Assembly: GCF_000715075.1 (NCBI RefSeq)
Contig: NC_134102.1
Span: 105,412,001 to 105,476,000 of the forward strand
From: Nicotiana tabacum
Taxonomy: Eukaryota; Streptophyta; Magnoliopsida; Solanales; Solanaceae
Direction: 5' to 3'
Length of the DNA stretch: 64,000 nt
Each line of letters starts with the position of its first letter. Within the stretch, counting starts at the first letter, position 1. This document shows, piece after piece, positions 11,123-22,665 of the stretch. The position numbers were made by a program, and so were the translations under genes. Below the pieces are notes generated by a model that was not told where the DNA came from, ran no database searches, and saw nothing but the letters and a program-made list of their open reading frames with translations.

Positions 11123-11877
11123 TAGCGCTTGGGCTGTAGGAGCCCCTCCGGAGTCTGTACATCCCCAGTGAGCGCGGGTACCCATTGAGAGTGAGTGATG
11201 AGGGCTGGGAGCCCAGGGAATGATGAGGGCTGGGAGCCTAGTGAGTGATTGTTGTCCTAAGATGTTGTACTTGATTTTCATTTGTTGTTGCACTTAGTTG
11301 CTATCTGTCATTATTGTGAAATCTCTGAAAGATTGTTGATATACGGATTATATGAACAAGAACTATATAAAAATTAATTTGACATTAAACTGCCAGATTT
11401 GATAGCATGTCTATTCTTTGCTGGAATTACTGAAAATGAACCATAACTATGTAGCTCGATACTATCTTCAGTTCCTTATTTATTATTGTTACTTGCTGAG
11501 TTGGTTGTACTCATACTATACCCTGCACTACGTGTGCAGATCCAGGTATTTCCGGATATAGCGGGTATTGATCCTTTCGCGCGATTGATTTTCAGGAGAT
11601 TTTGAGGTAGCTGCCGTGTTCCGCAGACCTTGTCTCTCCTTCTCTATCTCTTTGTTTACTGTATTTGGTCTCAGACTATTATAGACTATATTTTTCAGAC
11701 TTGTTTTCATATTAGATGCTCATGTACTCAGTGACATCAGGTTTTGGAGAGTGTTTGTATTGTATTTAAATATTATATTTTCAACCTTAAAGAGAAGTTT
11801 TGGTTTATTGAGATTATCTTCTTGCCTAGTATCGAGATAGGTGCCATCACGACAGGTTGGAATTTTAGGTCGTGACA

Positions 11878-12080
11878 CTGAGCCTCTCCCATGAGGTCTT
11901 ATAAAGTGTTATGCCGTGGTGCTCTTATAGAGCACTTGCCTCCTTAGTATGACCATCTTTATCATTTGCTCCTCTCCTTCTTCAAGGAAGTTTATCTTTG
12001 GAACCGATTGGTTTGTTACGCTTCTTGCGTGCCATAGACTCTGTCCCTCATAAATTTTATTCTATTTGTAGCATTAGCAG
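11878..12080 (-). pseudogene. copia pol linker remnant
   Basis: The minus strand reads pieces such as RPLGSK-like residues and a KTPWE-like segment characteristic of the region between integrase and RT. It continues the remnant at 8903 across the solo LTR. It is frameshifted and not functional. Confidence 0.5.
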
Positions 12081-13880
12081 TTGAAATATGACATTTAGCT
12101 TTGGGTCAACAGTAATTTGAAAATGAATTATCACTTGAACTTCAAGTTCAGATTTTCTTGTACGGGGATCTATATGTATTCATAATAATTCATTTTACGT
12201 ATCACTTTCCCAGCTGCCCATTTTCTCCCCCTAATGTTATGATTACTAACACATTTCCCAACCTTCTTTGGGAACCCATCTTTGTGCATTGTGGTGGCAT
12301 AATTAAATTATATAGCACATCCATATTTCTAGATGAAAATTATTTGGTTCCTGATCCTGAATCGATTATGATAGGGAGAAATTTTCGTAACTTGGCTAGA
12401 TGCGTACAAGCGCTGCTGTATATTAAATAATACATCTCATACCAAATTTAGTTTTGAGAGTTTTATTCTTATAACCATTGGTTTAACTATAATTGGAGGC
12501 ATACAATTTATACTAAACTAACATTATCACCATAATTTATATTCTGGAACTGCGCTCTAATAGTTTGAGCAAGCAACCTTGCGAAAGTCAAACTGCAAGT
12601 TGATAACAAATGCACATATGACCATACAATAGATGCATCTATTAAAATCATATAATAGTAAACGGTCCACATGGCAGGTGACTGGGACCATATATTTATC
12701 ATTTTTTATTCGTTCTAAAAATCAAGGGATTTAATCCCAACCTTAACTGGTATATCATGAGAATAAGCAACACAAGAGAATTCTTGAAGAATCTTCTATT
12801 TTTTCAATATACGTGAATTCTCAATTAATTTTCACATCATAATTGAACCAGGATGGCCAACCGGTTATGCCAACTAATATTTATTTCAGTAAACATCTAG
12901 TTTACTTGTGGCATATGATTCCATCATCATGCTTATACTTGTGTAGTACAAATAAAAAAAAAATCGGGTGACCTTTTATATTTACCCGATATGATTATAG
13001 TAATTTGGAGATATTCAATCTTCCTTTTATTTATAGTCTCAATATGTCAACCACTTTGACTAATATATTTGAAACTCAAAAAGTTTCTTTTGAGACTTAC
13101 TACAATATCAATATCATGAACAATTTCACGCATATGGGTAGTAACAAATTAGCACTTTCAGAACTTTTAATTGATTTTGTACTGCAAGATCTTTTGTCAC
13201 ACCATCCATATGTTGAATGTCTCCTTCACGGATAAAATCATATCATAATGATTGTCATGGTCAAAATCATCATAAGCGAAATCATTTCTTGCTTTAATTT
13301 TGCCTTTAATAACCTTTTATAAGACATGGAAAAATATTTTCGGCATACCACATGTACGCGACCAATAACATATTCATGTAACTACACAGTAATGTTCATT
13401 ATCTGTCTTTCTCTCAAACCTCCCGTAGAGGTGAGTTGTAGTATTTATTCAACCATGCATAAATACATTCTTATGCATAATTTGTATCACATATATATAT
13501 TTTCACATTCACTTTCAGGAATGGATCTGCATTTACAATGCTTATCACATGTCACATTTTCAAAGAATGGACCATAATCATCTGAATGTGCCTCATATTT
13601 ACATACCACATTAATGAAAAATATTTCCTTCACCTTATGAAGGATTATTTTATGACCACTCTTATTGTTCTCCATTTTATAATTACCAGAATGATGACTA
13701 TTATTATTTTGGTCTTTGGCACGCCGTTCATTGGTCAACCACTTGTCTTTATTTAGACTTATTATGCACTGCTATCACATTCATTTCAAGAATGGAGCAA
13801 ATCAAGTGGGACAATCTTCATGTCTTTTCATGAAAAATATATTATTTTGCTTTAGTCATCATTATATCATCAATATGATA

Positions 13881-14025
13881 TATTGGGACTCAAACCCAAT
13901 ATCTTACCAATATAAAGGCATGTTAGGCCATAATAAGTTGGGACTCAAATCCAACTCTTATAATCAAGGTGCACAGGGACTCGAACCCGATGTCTTACCA
14001 TTGTGGTGCGTTGGGACTTGAACCC
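13881..14025 (-). repeat. Four tRNA T-arm-like boxes
   Basis: Four boxes of GGG-ACTYRAA-CCC type lie at 13881-13901, 13936-13956, 13976-13988 and 14012-14025. On the minus strand each is a stem around a 7-base loop such as TTTGAGT or TTCGAGT, resembling a tRNA T arm. The first two have 7-bp stems. No acceptor or anticodon arms are visible. Confidence 0.7.
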
Positions 14026-14655
14026 ACCGACCCACCATCTTATCCTCAATTAATGGCATAATAAGCCAAAGTGCATGTACTAGGACTTGCCTTCGATCAT
14101 TTAAAAATATTACATCACTTTGGCAACCATATATGTCGTGTAACTAAGTTATAGTTCAATGATATTTTCTAATGTAAGGCATTCAACTTAAATAACTATT
14201 ACATGATAAATCCTTCAAGATAGATGATAAACCACAGATATTTTATTATTTCATAAAATAATTTAGTACTGTAAGTAATAATAAACCATCTAGATAGATA
14301 TGCATGACTATGAACCATCCAATATGAATGAAATAAATATTTGAGTTGTAGCTATATGGAAAACGTTGCTCAAGTATGATACGTATATGACCAGAAGATA
14401 TTTATATTCCCATATATTAACCCTTCCAATTGGTATTTAAGTAAACAGAAAAATTATTTACTTAGGAGCATACCTTGGAATGATGAACCACTTACCAAAA
14501 AAAATATAATCCATAGAACATTTGTCTCACTGTCTATACAAAATCGATAGGTTTATGCATTGGAAGCTACAGTGTTACTTCGCTATGGTAATACAAAAGC
14601 AGATCAACTTTGTTGCGACACATTTCCTAAAAGTTGAGAAGGACGCAGAGAACAA

Positions 14656-14669
14656 TCGTGTTGATAACG
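14656..14669 (-). other. Candidate primer-binding site
   Basis: On the minus strand CGTTATCAACACGA directly follows the 5' LTR. The TATCA core fits a diverged copia primer site; the tRNA is uncertain. Confidence 0.45.
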
Positions 14670-15010
14670 TGTTATGAAATATAGCTCAAAGTAACAATAT
14701 ATAATAAGGAAAAACAAGCTAAGAGATATAGAGAGAAAGAGAGGAGAGATTCATATTTCTTCTTCAATTATGTTGATCTTTCAATCTATTACAAGGTCTT
14801 TATATAGACATGAAAAGTGAAAAAATATGTCATTGAATATGTCATTAAGCATTTGAGATCATGGAGGAAGATCATGGGGAGGTTATGGAGTTACAATCAT
14901 AACTCCATATATATTTTAGTAGTGAAAGTTATGGAGATAATGGAGAAGAGTAGTGAACATTACTCCTTTGGTGGTTATGAAAATCCACCATACTTCAAGA
15001 TTTTATAACA
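14670..15010 (-). repeat. 5' LTR of the minus-strand copia
   Basis: 341 bp, partner of 7167-7495; it has a short extra duplication of ATATGTCATT. It is followed by the target duplication ACATT. Confidence 0.85.
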
Positions 15011-15584
15011 ACATTCAATTTTTCGGTTAGTTTGTTGTTCATAACAAATTACACTTTTTCTATAAAATAAAAGGTAGCTACTCTATCTTAAATATGCACT
15101 AAATATTTGAATTACCAATCACTTATTTTTTGATTATTGGTAACGATAACAATCGATCTCTCGCGACCCTAATATTATATTGAACTATGATACTTAGGGT
15201 GTGTTTGGTAAAATATTTTCTAGAAAAATGAGTAATTTTATCATTTATTTTTTCTTGTTTGGTTGATATGTGAAAGAATTTTCTGATTTTTTTTAGTGTT
15301 TGGTTAGAGAGTAAAAAATATTTTTTAGGAAAATACTTTTGTATGCTACTTCCCTCACCCCCCCTTCCCCAAATGCCCATGTTTCCTATGCTCTTCTCCC
15401 CTCCTTCCTCCAAAATACTCAATATTTTCGGGATTCTATTTTTTAAAAAAATTTAATTATTCTTTTAAAAATTTACACAATCCCAAAGAAATTAATGTGT
15501 TGCTTTATTTTTTCACGAAAAAATAATTTTAAAATTTGTGCGCCATAACTAATAAGAAAATACTATTTTTTGGTTGAAAAAGAA

Positions 15585-15895
15585 AGTACTCTTTCTACAA
15601 CATGAAAAGAAAGTACTTATTTTGTTAAAATAAAAACAAAATACTTTTTCTACATCATGAAAAGAAAATACTCATTTTGTTGAAATGAAAGAAAAACTCT
15701 CTATAAAAAAAAAATACTTTTTTTACATCATAAAAAAAAACTCATTTTATTGAAATGAAATTAAAACTTTCTTTACATCGTGAAAAAAGTACTTTTTATA
15801 TTGTAATGAAAAAAAATACTTTTTTTACATCATGAAAAATAAAATTCATTTTGTTGAAATAAAAAATAAAGTACTCTATCTACGACATGAAAAGA
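15585..15895. repeat. Degenerate tandem repeat inside the Tourist-like element
   Basis: About five units of roughly 60 bp share TTTCTACATCATGAAAAG and TACTCATTTTGTTGAAATGA with indels. Confidence 0.7.
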
Positions 15896-15914
15896 AAGTA
15901 ATATTTCTATTTAG

Positions 15915-16010
15915 GGTAGAGGGTGGGACAAGGTGGGGATGGGGTGTGGTTGGGAGTGGAGGGTGGGGGTAGGGGTGGGGTGGGGTGGGTGGGGTGTGGG
16001 ATTGGTGGGA
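15915..16010 (+). repeat. GGGTGG-rich tract
   Basis: Closely spaced G3-G5 runs separated by one to three bases on the plus strand; it could form a quadruplex. Confidence 0.65.
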
Positions 16011-16202
16011 ATGGCAAATAAGGTGGGGAAAGTAGATAAAGAGTTTTGGAAAATATTTTCCTCCAATTGAGGTAAATGAGTTCATGAGGAAAATATTTAA
16101 GTTAACCAACCATGAGAAAATTGAAAAATATTTTCCTTCATACCAAACACACCCTTAAAATGGTAAAATTTACTTCCTCCAGTCCATTTGCAATGTTTTA
16201 GG

Positions 16203-16610
16203 GGGCGATGTGCACAGATAGCCAGTAATAACACATGTATTTACTTTTAAGCCACTGTTTTAAATGTCTTTAGTCTTTAGCTACTGTTTTAATAAACTTT
16301 TGCCAGCCCAGACGAAAATACCCTTCTGCTATAAGGATTTTGCTGATACCTATGTTCCTTATTTACGATCAGTAACAGCTCAAACTTACGGGCAGAGAAT
16401 TGTTGTGATCGTCCAAAATTGCAGAAGCTTCTCTTCCGATTTCAAACTAGAGAATTCAACTTTCTCATCCAAAATTCACCATAAAATTACAGTAAGTTCT
16501 AAAGTTTCAGATATCTCTATATGCTTTTGTGTGTTTGTGTGGATTTTTATTTCGTTACTGAAGAATAAGATGCTAGGAATTTGATTTTTTTTTCTTTTCT
16601 GTATTGATAA
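16203..16610 (+). other. 5' end and leader of the MULE transposase gene
   Basis: It holds the element end, a possible promoter and an untranslated first exon. A 106-codon ORF (16264-16584) has no recognisable domain and is probably leader. The word GCAGAGAATTGTTGTG near 16392 recurs at the other end of the element near 45487. Confidence 0.4.
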
Positions 16611-17303
16611 CGTTAAGGACATCGCGTCCTTAACTCTGTGATTGTTTTGTAAATATTGAGGACATAATGTTAAGAATTTGATGTCCTTAACATGACTGTT
16701 GTTCTAAAAAATATTAAGGACAAAGTGTCCTGTGTTTTGCAACTTGTATTAATAACGTTAAGGACACGATGTCCTTAACTTCATGACTGTTATTCTAAAT
16801 ATTAAGGACATAGTGTCTTGTATTTAAAAATTGTATTGATAAAGTTAAGGACACGATGTCCTTAACTTCATGACTGTTGTTCTAAATATTAAGGACATAA
16901 TGTCCTGTATTTGCAAATTATATTGATAAAGTTTAGGACATGATGTCCTTAACTTCATAACTACTGTGTAAATATTAAGGATATAACATCTTGTATTTGC
17001 AACTTGTATTGATAAAGTTTAGGACATGATGTCCTTAACTTCATGACTACTGTGTAAAAATTAACAACATAGTGTCCTATTTTTGCAATTTGTACTGATA
17101 AAGTTTAGGACATGATGTCCTTAACTTCATGACTACTGTGTAAATATTAAGGACATAGTGTCCTATATTTGCAACTTGTATTGATAAAGTTTAGGACATA
17201 ATGTCCTTAACTTCATGACTATTTTTCTAAATATTAAGGACATAGTTTCCTGTGTTTTGCAACTTGTATTGATAATGTTTAGGACATCGTGTCCTTAACT
17301 TCA
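16611..17303 (+). repeat. Palindrome array, transposase intron 1
   Basis: Units of about 85 bp each contain two AGGAC-N5-GTCCT-type palindromes separated by phrases such as TTGTATTGATAAAGTT and TTCATGACTACTGTG. The array ends shortly before a splice acceptor, TTGACTTGCAG, ahead of the ATG at 17354. Confidence 0.85.
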
Positions 17304-17353
17304 CGATTGCTGTATAAATATGTCCTGAATTTCCCATTTTCTTGACTTGCAGG

Positions 17354-20300
17354 ATGGATACAATATGTATTATAGTTGCTTTTAATGGTAGATGGACTGT
17401 AAACTATAAGTATCTTGATCATCAAACAAAGCTTGTTCTAGTACCTGAGGCAATTCGATTTGAAGATTTCATTAACCAGGTCTTTGAAGTTATTGAATTG
17501 GATAGAGAAAAGTTTGAAGCAACGATATGGTTTGATATCAAGCAAGGGAATGCTTGTATCCAAAGATTTAGATCTTCACACATGTATAGAGTTACTAAAA
17601 AGTCATTCACTCTTCAAGGGCTGTCGTTTCATTGTTGATGTTTCGGAAAGAGTTTTTGGTTCTACAAGCACCTTTGAACATGTCAATACAGAAGCTCAAC
17701 AAGACAATCAAGACAAATGCCAACAGATGATGGAAATAGATGTGGTTGAAGCTCAACCAATAACTGAAGAGGTGCTTCAAACATTTGATTCTATTCAAGT
17801 GGAAGGACAAAGCATTATAGAGATTGACAACGAACAAGCTTTGGGTATTCAAGTCTTAGAGAGTGCAGCGGTAATAGAAGAAGTTGCTGAAAAAACCTCT
17901 ACTCAACTAACTAGACGAAGCTTAAATTCGAAACAAAAAGAATCCTCAACTACGATATTAAGAGAAAATGCTTCGTTAGATGAAATAAAAGTGGGATCAA
18001 TATTTGACAAAAAAAAGAGTATAATTAACTATTTTTCGAATATAGTAATTAAAGGACATTTTGAATTTAAGGCTGTTAGATCAAGCTCAACAAGATATTC
18101 GTTGAAATACAATGATGATAGGTGTGGGTGGTGTGTGAGCGCTTTCAGAATTAAAGATTCAACACTATTCAAGATAGTAAAGATTGAAAAAAATCATGAC
18201 TGCTCAGTTAACACTATGAAAACTGATCAAAGGCATGCAACTTCAAAGTTGATTAGTGTTTACATTATTGAAAATCTTCGAGACCCAAGGTTTGAAGTTA
18301 CACCAGCCTTTGTCATGGCAGAAATGCAAAAATTGCATGGACTAGACATTGGTTATCACAAGGCGTGGCGTGCTATTCAACGTGCTTCAGGTTTAATAAG
18401 AGGAACTCCAGAAGAGAATTATGAATTATTGTCTTCATACTTGTATATGATGAAAAGTAAAAACCCGGGCACATACACTAACATAAAGATAGACGACAAC
18501 AACGGGTAAATAATCAAAAAGAGTTTATTAGTCTATTTTATAAACTTTAGGACATGGTGTCCTTAACTTCGATGTCTGCAGTGAAAATATTAAGGACATG
18601 GTGTCCTTAACTTTGATGTGTGCAGTGAAAAAGCTAAGGACATGGTGTCCTTTACTTTGATATGTGCATTGTAAAAGTTAAGGACATGGTGTCCTTAACT
18701 TTGATGTATGCAGTGAAAATGTTAAGGACATAGTATCCTTAATTTTGATGTGTGCAGTGAAAATGTTAAGGACTTTGATGTGTGCAGTGAAAATGTTAAG
18801 GACGTCCTTAACTTGGATGTGTGCAGTGAAAAAGTTAAGGACATGGTGTCCTTAACTTTGATGTGTGCATTGTAAAAGTTAAGGACATGGTATCCTTAAC
18901 TTTGATGTGTGCATTGTAAAAGTTAAGGACAAGTTGTCCTTAACTTTGATGTGTGCAGTGAAAATGTTAAGGATAAGCTGTCCTTAACTTTGATGTGTGC
19001 AGTGTAAATGTTAAGGATTTGGTGTCCTGTATTTTTAACCTTATGTTAAACTGTATTTTCAGGTTTCTTTATATGTTTTATGCATATGGATCATCAATAG
19101 ATGGTTGGAATCATTGTAGACCAGTGATTGTTGTTGATGCAACATTTTTGAAGTCAAAATATCGTGGTGTTTTAATGATTTCAGTTTCAAAGGATGCAAA
19201 TAACCAAATATTTTCACTAGCCTTTGGAATTGCAGAATCTGAAAATAACAATTCCTATGAGTGGTACTTTAGTGAGCTTCGCAATGCAATTGGAAATCGT
19301 GACAATTTAATTTTTTTATCGGACAGGCATCAATCTATTGCACATGGCATCGCAAAGGTATCTCCTGAAAGCCACCATGGGATTTGTATCTATCATTTGG
19401 AGCATAACCTAAAGCGAAGGAAAGTGAAAAGTGAGGTCATAAAACTTTTCCAAAGTGCTTCAAGAGTATACATGCGCAAAGAATTTGATCTATACATGTT
19501 AGATATAGGAAAAGTTAATAAGAAGACTTTTGACTAATTGAAGAACCACCGGAAAGGTGGGCACGTTCTTGTAGTCCATGGTGAAGATATGACATGCTCA
19601 CAACAAACATAGTTGAGTCAATGAATTCTGTGCTATTAGAAGCAAGGGAGCTTCCTATATTAAGAATGATGGATTTCATTCAAGTGAAGCTACAACGTTG
19701 ATTTTATGAAAGAAGAAATGAAACAGAAGAAACTTTTTATGACGTTTCTTGTTGGGTAGAAGAGGAATTGAAGAAAAAGATAGATTTAGCTTTTACTTTA
19801 AATGTAAGTATTATATTCTTACTTTAGCTTATTATTTTAATGATAATTTAATATAATGTACTAACTTACAATTTTTCAACTTTGAAGGTCTTCCCTGTTG
19901 ATTCATGGCGTTCTAGAGTTGAGGAAGAAGGAATTACTTTCTTGGTGGACTTAAACAAAAGAACATGTAATTATTTTCAGTTTCAATTTGATGAATTACC
20001 ATGTATATATGCAATTGCAGCTATCGAGAAGAGAAACATCAAGAAGTCCAATTTCTACTCGGACTGGTACTTAAAGGAATCTTGGCTGAAAACATATGAA
20101 AGACAAATACATCGTGCGGGACATACGGATTCTTGGATTGTACCAGAGAGTGTTAAGTCATAAATTATTAAACCTCCAGATTTCAAAGTCCCGCCAGGTA
20201 GAAGGTAGAAGAAAAGGCATATTCCAGCTACCGAATCATCAAAAATAACATTCAAATGTGGTCGTTGCAGAAGAATTGGTCATAATAGAACATCTTGTAT
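17354..20300 (+). pseudogene. MULE (Mutator-like) transposase, decayed
   Basis: The gene should encode the enzyme that cuts and moves the element. Exon 17354-18507 has an N-terminal domain, then a MuDR-type DNA-binding region (about 17990-18230: GHFEFKAVRSSSTRYSLKY, C and H residues). A frame change near 17610 interrupts it. Splice donor GG|GTAAAT at 18507 and acceptor TTTTCAG at 19062 keep frame into the catalytic exon (19063-19537) with VVDATFLKSKYRG and FLSDRHQSI. Downstream frames carry a frameshift and stops. Exon 19888-20160 has a SWIM-like segment whose CxC and CxH are CNY and CIY. After two more stops a zinc knuckle, CGRCRRIGHNRTSC, follows. Confidence 0.85.
18546..19030 (+). repeat. 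Palindrome array, transposase intron 2
   Basis: Tandem units of about 50 bp combine a TTGATGTGTGCAGTG phrase with AGGACATGGTGTCCT palindromes. The array nearly fills the intron between 18508 and 19062. Confidence 0.85.
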
Positions 20301-21548
20301 ATATTCTTCGGCAGTCCATCCATTTTCAAGGAAGCATAGAGAATAATAGGTATATCCACTTATGTTTATCTACTCTTTTAAGTTTTTGCTATAAATTGAA
20401 TTCATTTAGATTGTTTTTATTTGAGCAAGTAAACATTAGCAAATGGTTATATAAAAGATGTCATTAATTTTCAAAGTTTCTTTGCGCTTACGTGCTCTTT
20501 GTTTCTTTTTCTTTTTCTGGGAGTTCAATTTACCTTTGTCGGACCAATTATTATTTATGGAATTTTACTCTTGCCGTAAGTAAACAAGAAAGTCCTTTTC
20601 TTTATATAATTTGACGCCTACAGCTTGCTACATCTTTATTTTTAAAATCAGATTGGTACAAGTAAAACTTAAGGACATAATTTTTTAAAAGTCATGAAAA
20701 TTTCAAGTATGAATCTAATATTAAGGACATAAATTTCTAAAATGTCCTTAACTTCTGAAAATCTCAGATTATTGTCTAGATTTACAAAAGTTCAGGATAT
20801 TTTAGAAAAATATGTCCTGAATATTATTTTCATCCTTCAACAAATCAGGATGTTTATGAACATTATGTCCTGAAGTTCTACAACAATCAATGTATCTTTT
20901 GCTATATCTCTATAGATTTAATAAAAGACTGACAATTTAAAATGGACAAATCAATAGTTATAAAACTTGACATCTGCAACTTGCTAAACACATCTTGCTA
21001 CATCTTATTTTTAAAATGAGATTGGTACAAGTAGACTTCAGGACATAATTTTTTGAAACGTCCTGAACATTTGAAGTATGAATCTAATATATAGGACATA
21101 AATTTCTAAAATGTCCTTAACTTCTAGAAATATCAGTTTATTGTCTATATTTCCAGAAGTTTAGGACATTTTAAAAAATATGTCCTGAATATTATTTTCA
21201 TCCTTCTACAAATCAGGATGTAGTTAATAGATCCTGAAATTCTACAACAATCAATGTGTGTTGCTTTGAATTTCTAAAAACTTCAAGACAATTTAATCAA
21301 AGATTGGCCCTTTAAAACTGTGAAAAAATGGACAAATCAATAGTTAACAGAAAGAAAGAAATTAATAACACGATGCCTTCATATTACTGCTGAAACTGTA
21401 ATTTGGCATAACTGTGACCAAAAAATTATGATATGCAAACAAAATAAAGTGCCTTGTGAACAATTTACAGGATATTTTAGAATTCATATGGATTCTTTAT
21501 AGAAATTTTATATCAATTCCACTACAACTGACTTTCTTTACAACTACA
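20301..21548. repeat. Spacer between convergent MULE genes with a duplicated block
   Basis: No gene is seen. A block of about 260 bp at 20626-20892 is repeated at 20985-21250 with differences; both contain AGGACATAAATTTC and ATGTCCT inverted words with longer loops than in the introns. It holds the 3' ends of both MULE genes. Confidence 0.7.
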
Positions 21549-22611
21549 CTACAACTCCTTTGGGCAAGAAGTTTCATTTTCACTATCATAGTCGTCGCCG
21601 GTATTTTCTGGTGGTGTATCATAACCAGAATTTCTTTTCCACTCTCCATGTGCCCAAAGATTTGCTGCAAGATCTTTTCTAAAGTTTGATATGTCCTCAG
21701 GTTGGAATTTCTCCACATCCTTTCCCATCATCAACAACTCCACATACTTGATTAGGAATGCACCACAATCAGTCCTCAGAAAAATGTAAGATATGGAGTC
21801 AATTAAATAATATCTTTAATAAAATAAATATAAAGTACATATAAATTATATAGCAAATGACAATACGTACGATCCAGTTTGGTGTGGTGATCTTTGCCAC
21901 TGAATATCAAATTTGTTGAATGCATTTCCAAAAGACTTATGATTTTTCTCAAACTGTGAGAACTTTAGCAAGTGGGGGATCATGCGTGCATATATTTCAA
22001 TGTGTTTCATTCCTTTCTCATATGGCTCACTATATATGGAATGGTACACATCAATCTTTTTCTCATTCAAGTCCAATACCCCCAAAAGAAAATGTGTCAC
22101 AACATCATTATCTTCTGAATGAAGCCGACATGGAAAAAAGATTTTGTCAACATCTGTCCAAGCAATTCCACATCTACGATTATCACCCCATACATATGGT
22201 GTGAGAACCAATTGATTATCACCACACCAAAACTCATCTGAAGCATCTTCATTGAAATCCTTATAAACAAGTAGTATATAGTTATCAAAAAGTATATCTG
22301 TAGTTGTGCAACGAAAATGATGGGCGCAAGAGTGGTAGCATTCCTTCTTTCTCAAATAATACAGGGCAATGTCAATATGCTTCATAAAAAGGAAAAAAAA
22401 GAAAAAAAATCTATCAGTCATAAATAATTAAAAAACAATAAATTAAGAAGAAAGAAAACAAATGACTTGTGAATTATCAAACCTTATCATCAAGTACAAA
22501 GCTACTATCTAAAAGCTCAAGGAAGAACATTTTGCTACTGATTTTTTGATGGTACAATTTATATGGATTCTTTCTCACACCATTATCCTCAGCATATATA
22601 TTAGTTTGCCC
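21549..22611 (-). CDS. ULP-like C48 cysteine protease, catalytic exons
   Basis: Three minus-strand exons, 22611-22483, 22379-21871 and 21774-21549, have consensus-type splice sites and add up to 288 in-frame codons including the stop. They encode the catalytic domain related to ULP1 SUMO proteases. Visible are LDDKHIDIALYYLRKK, the catalytic-His region THFLLGVLDL, the oxyanion Gln in QRSPHQTG and the catalytic Cys in TDCGAFLIKY; this Cys codon sits just after the last splice junction. The Asp of the usual VYDS is His here (VYHS), so activity is doubtful. It would act on ubiquitin-like tags in the nucleus. Upstream exons lie at 23551-44790. Confidence 0.8.
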
Positions 22612-22665
22612 CTGAAAATTTTAAAAATATCAAAGTTAGTCCTCAATTCCTTATTAAGGATACTT

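Larger units (their letters stand above)
8904..11877 (+). mobile_element. Solo LTR of a Tekay-like gypsy element
   Basis: The 2974-bp sequence starts TGTAATGACCCGG and ends GGTCGTGACA, the same termini as the gypsy LTRs later in the window. The flanking 5-bp words are CTAAG (8899-8903) and CTGAG (11878-11882), a target duplication with one transition. No internal region remains, so recombination between two LTRs probably removed it. It interrupts the copia pol: the sequence on both sides joins into one decayed reading frame. It contains two repeat modules, 9636-9925 and 10915-11122. Confidence 0.85.
12081..14669 (-). pseudogene. Decayed copia internal region, gag side
   Basis: By position this should hold integrase, protease, gag and leader on the minus strand. 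No clear domain survives. A 13490-13740 minus-strand segment is rich in Asn, Lys and His with two Cys, as in the basic and zinc-knuckle part of gag, but I cannot confirm it. The block 13881-14025 has four T-arm-like boxes, listed separately. Confidence 0.45.
7167..15010 (-). mobile_element. Full-length decayed Ty1/copia element (minus strand)
   Basis: Two LTRs (7167-7495 and 14670-15010) bound the element, and the identical 5-bp words ACATT at 7162-7166 and 15011-15015 are its target duplication. Orientation comes from the polypurine tract CCAAGGGGGAG (minus strand, 7496-7506) next to the left LTR, making it the 3' LTR. On the minus strand the 5' LTR is followed by CGTTATCAACACGA, a probable primer site. 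The coding region is heavily decayed. A 3-kb solo gypsy LTR (8904-11877) is nested in pol, so the element itself spans about 4.9 kb without it. Confidence 0.85.
15197..16154. mobile_element. Tourist-like (PIF/Harbinger) non-autonomous element
   Basis: The ends are inverted repeats, GGGTGTGTTTGGTA at the left and TACCAAACACACCC at the right, flanked by TTA on both sides (15194-15196, 16155-16157), the target duplication typical of PIF/Harbinger. Subterminal AAAATATTTTC words are also inverted. There is no transposase. The interior holds a tandem repeat (15585-15895) and a G-rich stretch (15915-16010). Confidence 0.8.

Noticed and set aside
13881..14025. tRNA genes
   Set aside because: Only T-arm-like stem-loops are present; no D, anticodon or acceptor arms can be drawn.
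16264..16584. 106-codon ORF as first transposase exon
   Set aside because: No similarity to MULE N-terminal sequence is visible, and the recognisable protein begins after the splice acceptor just before 17354.
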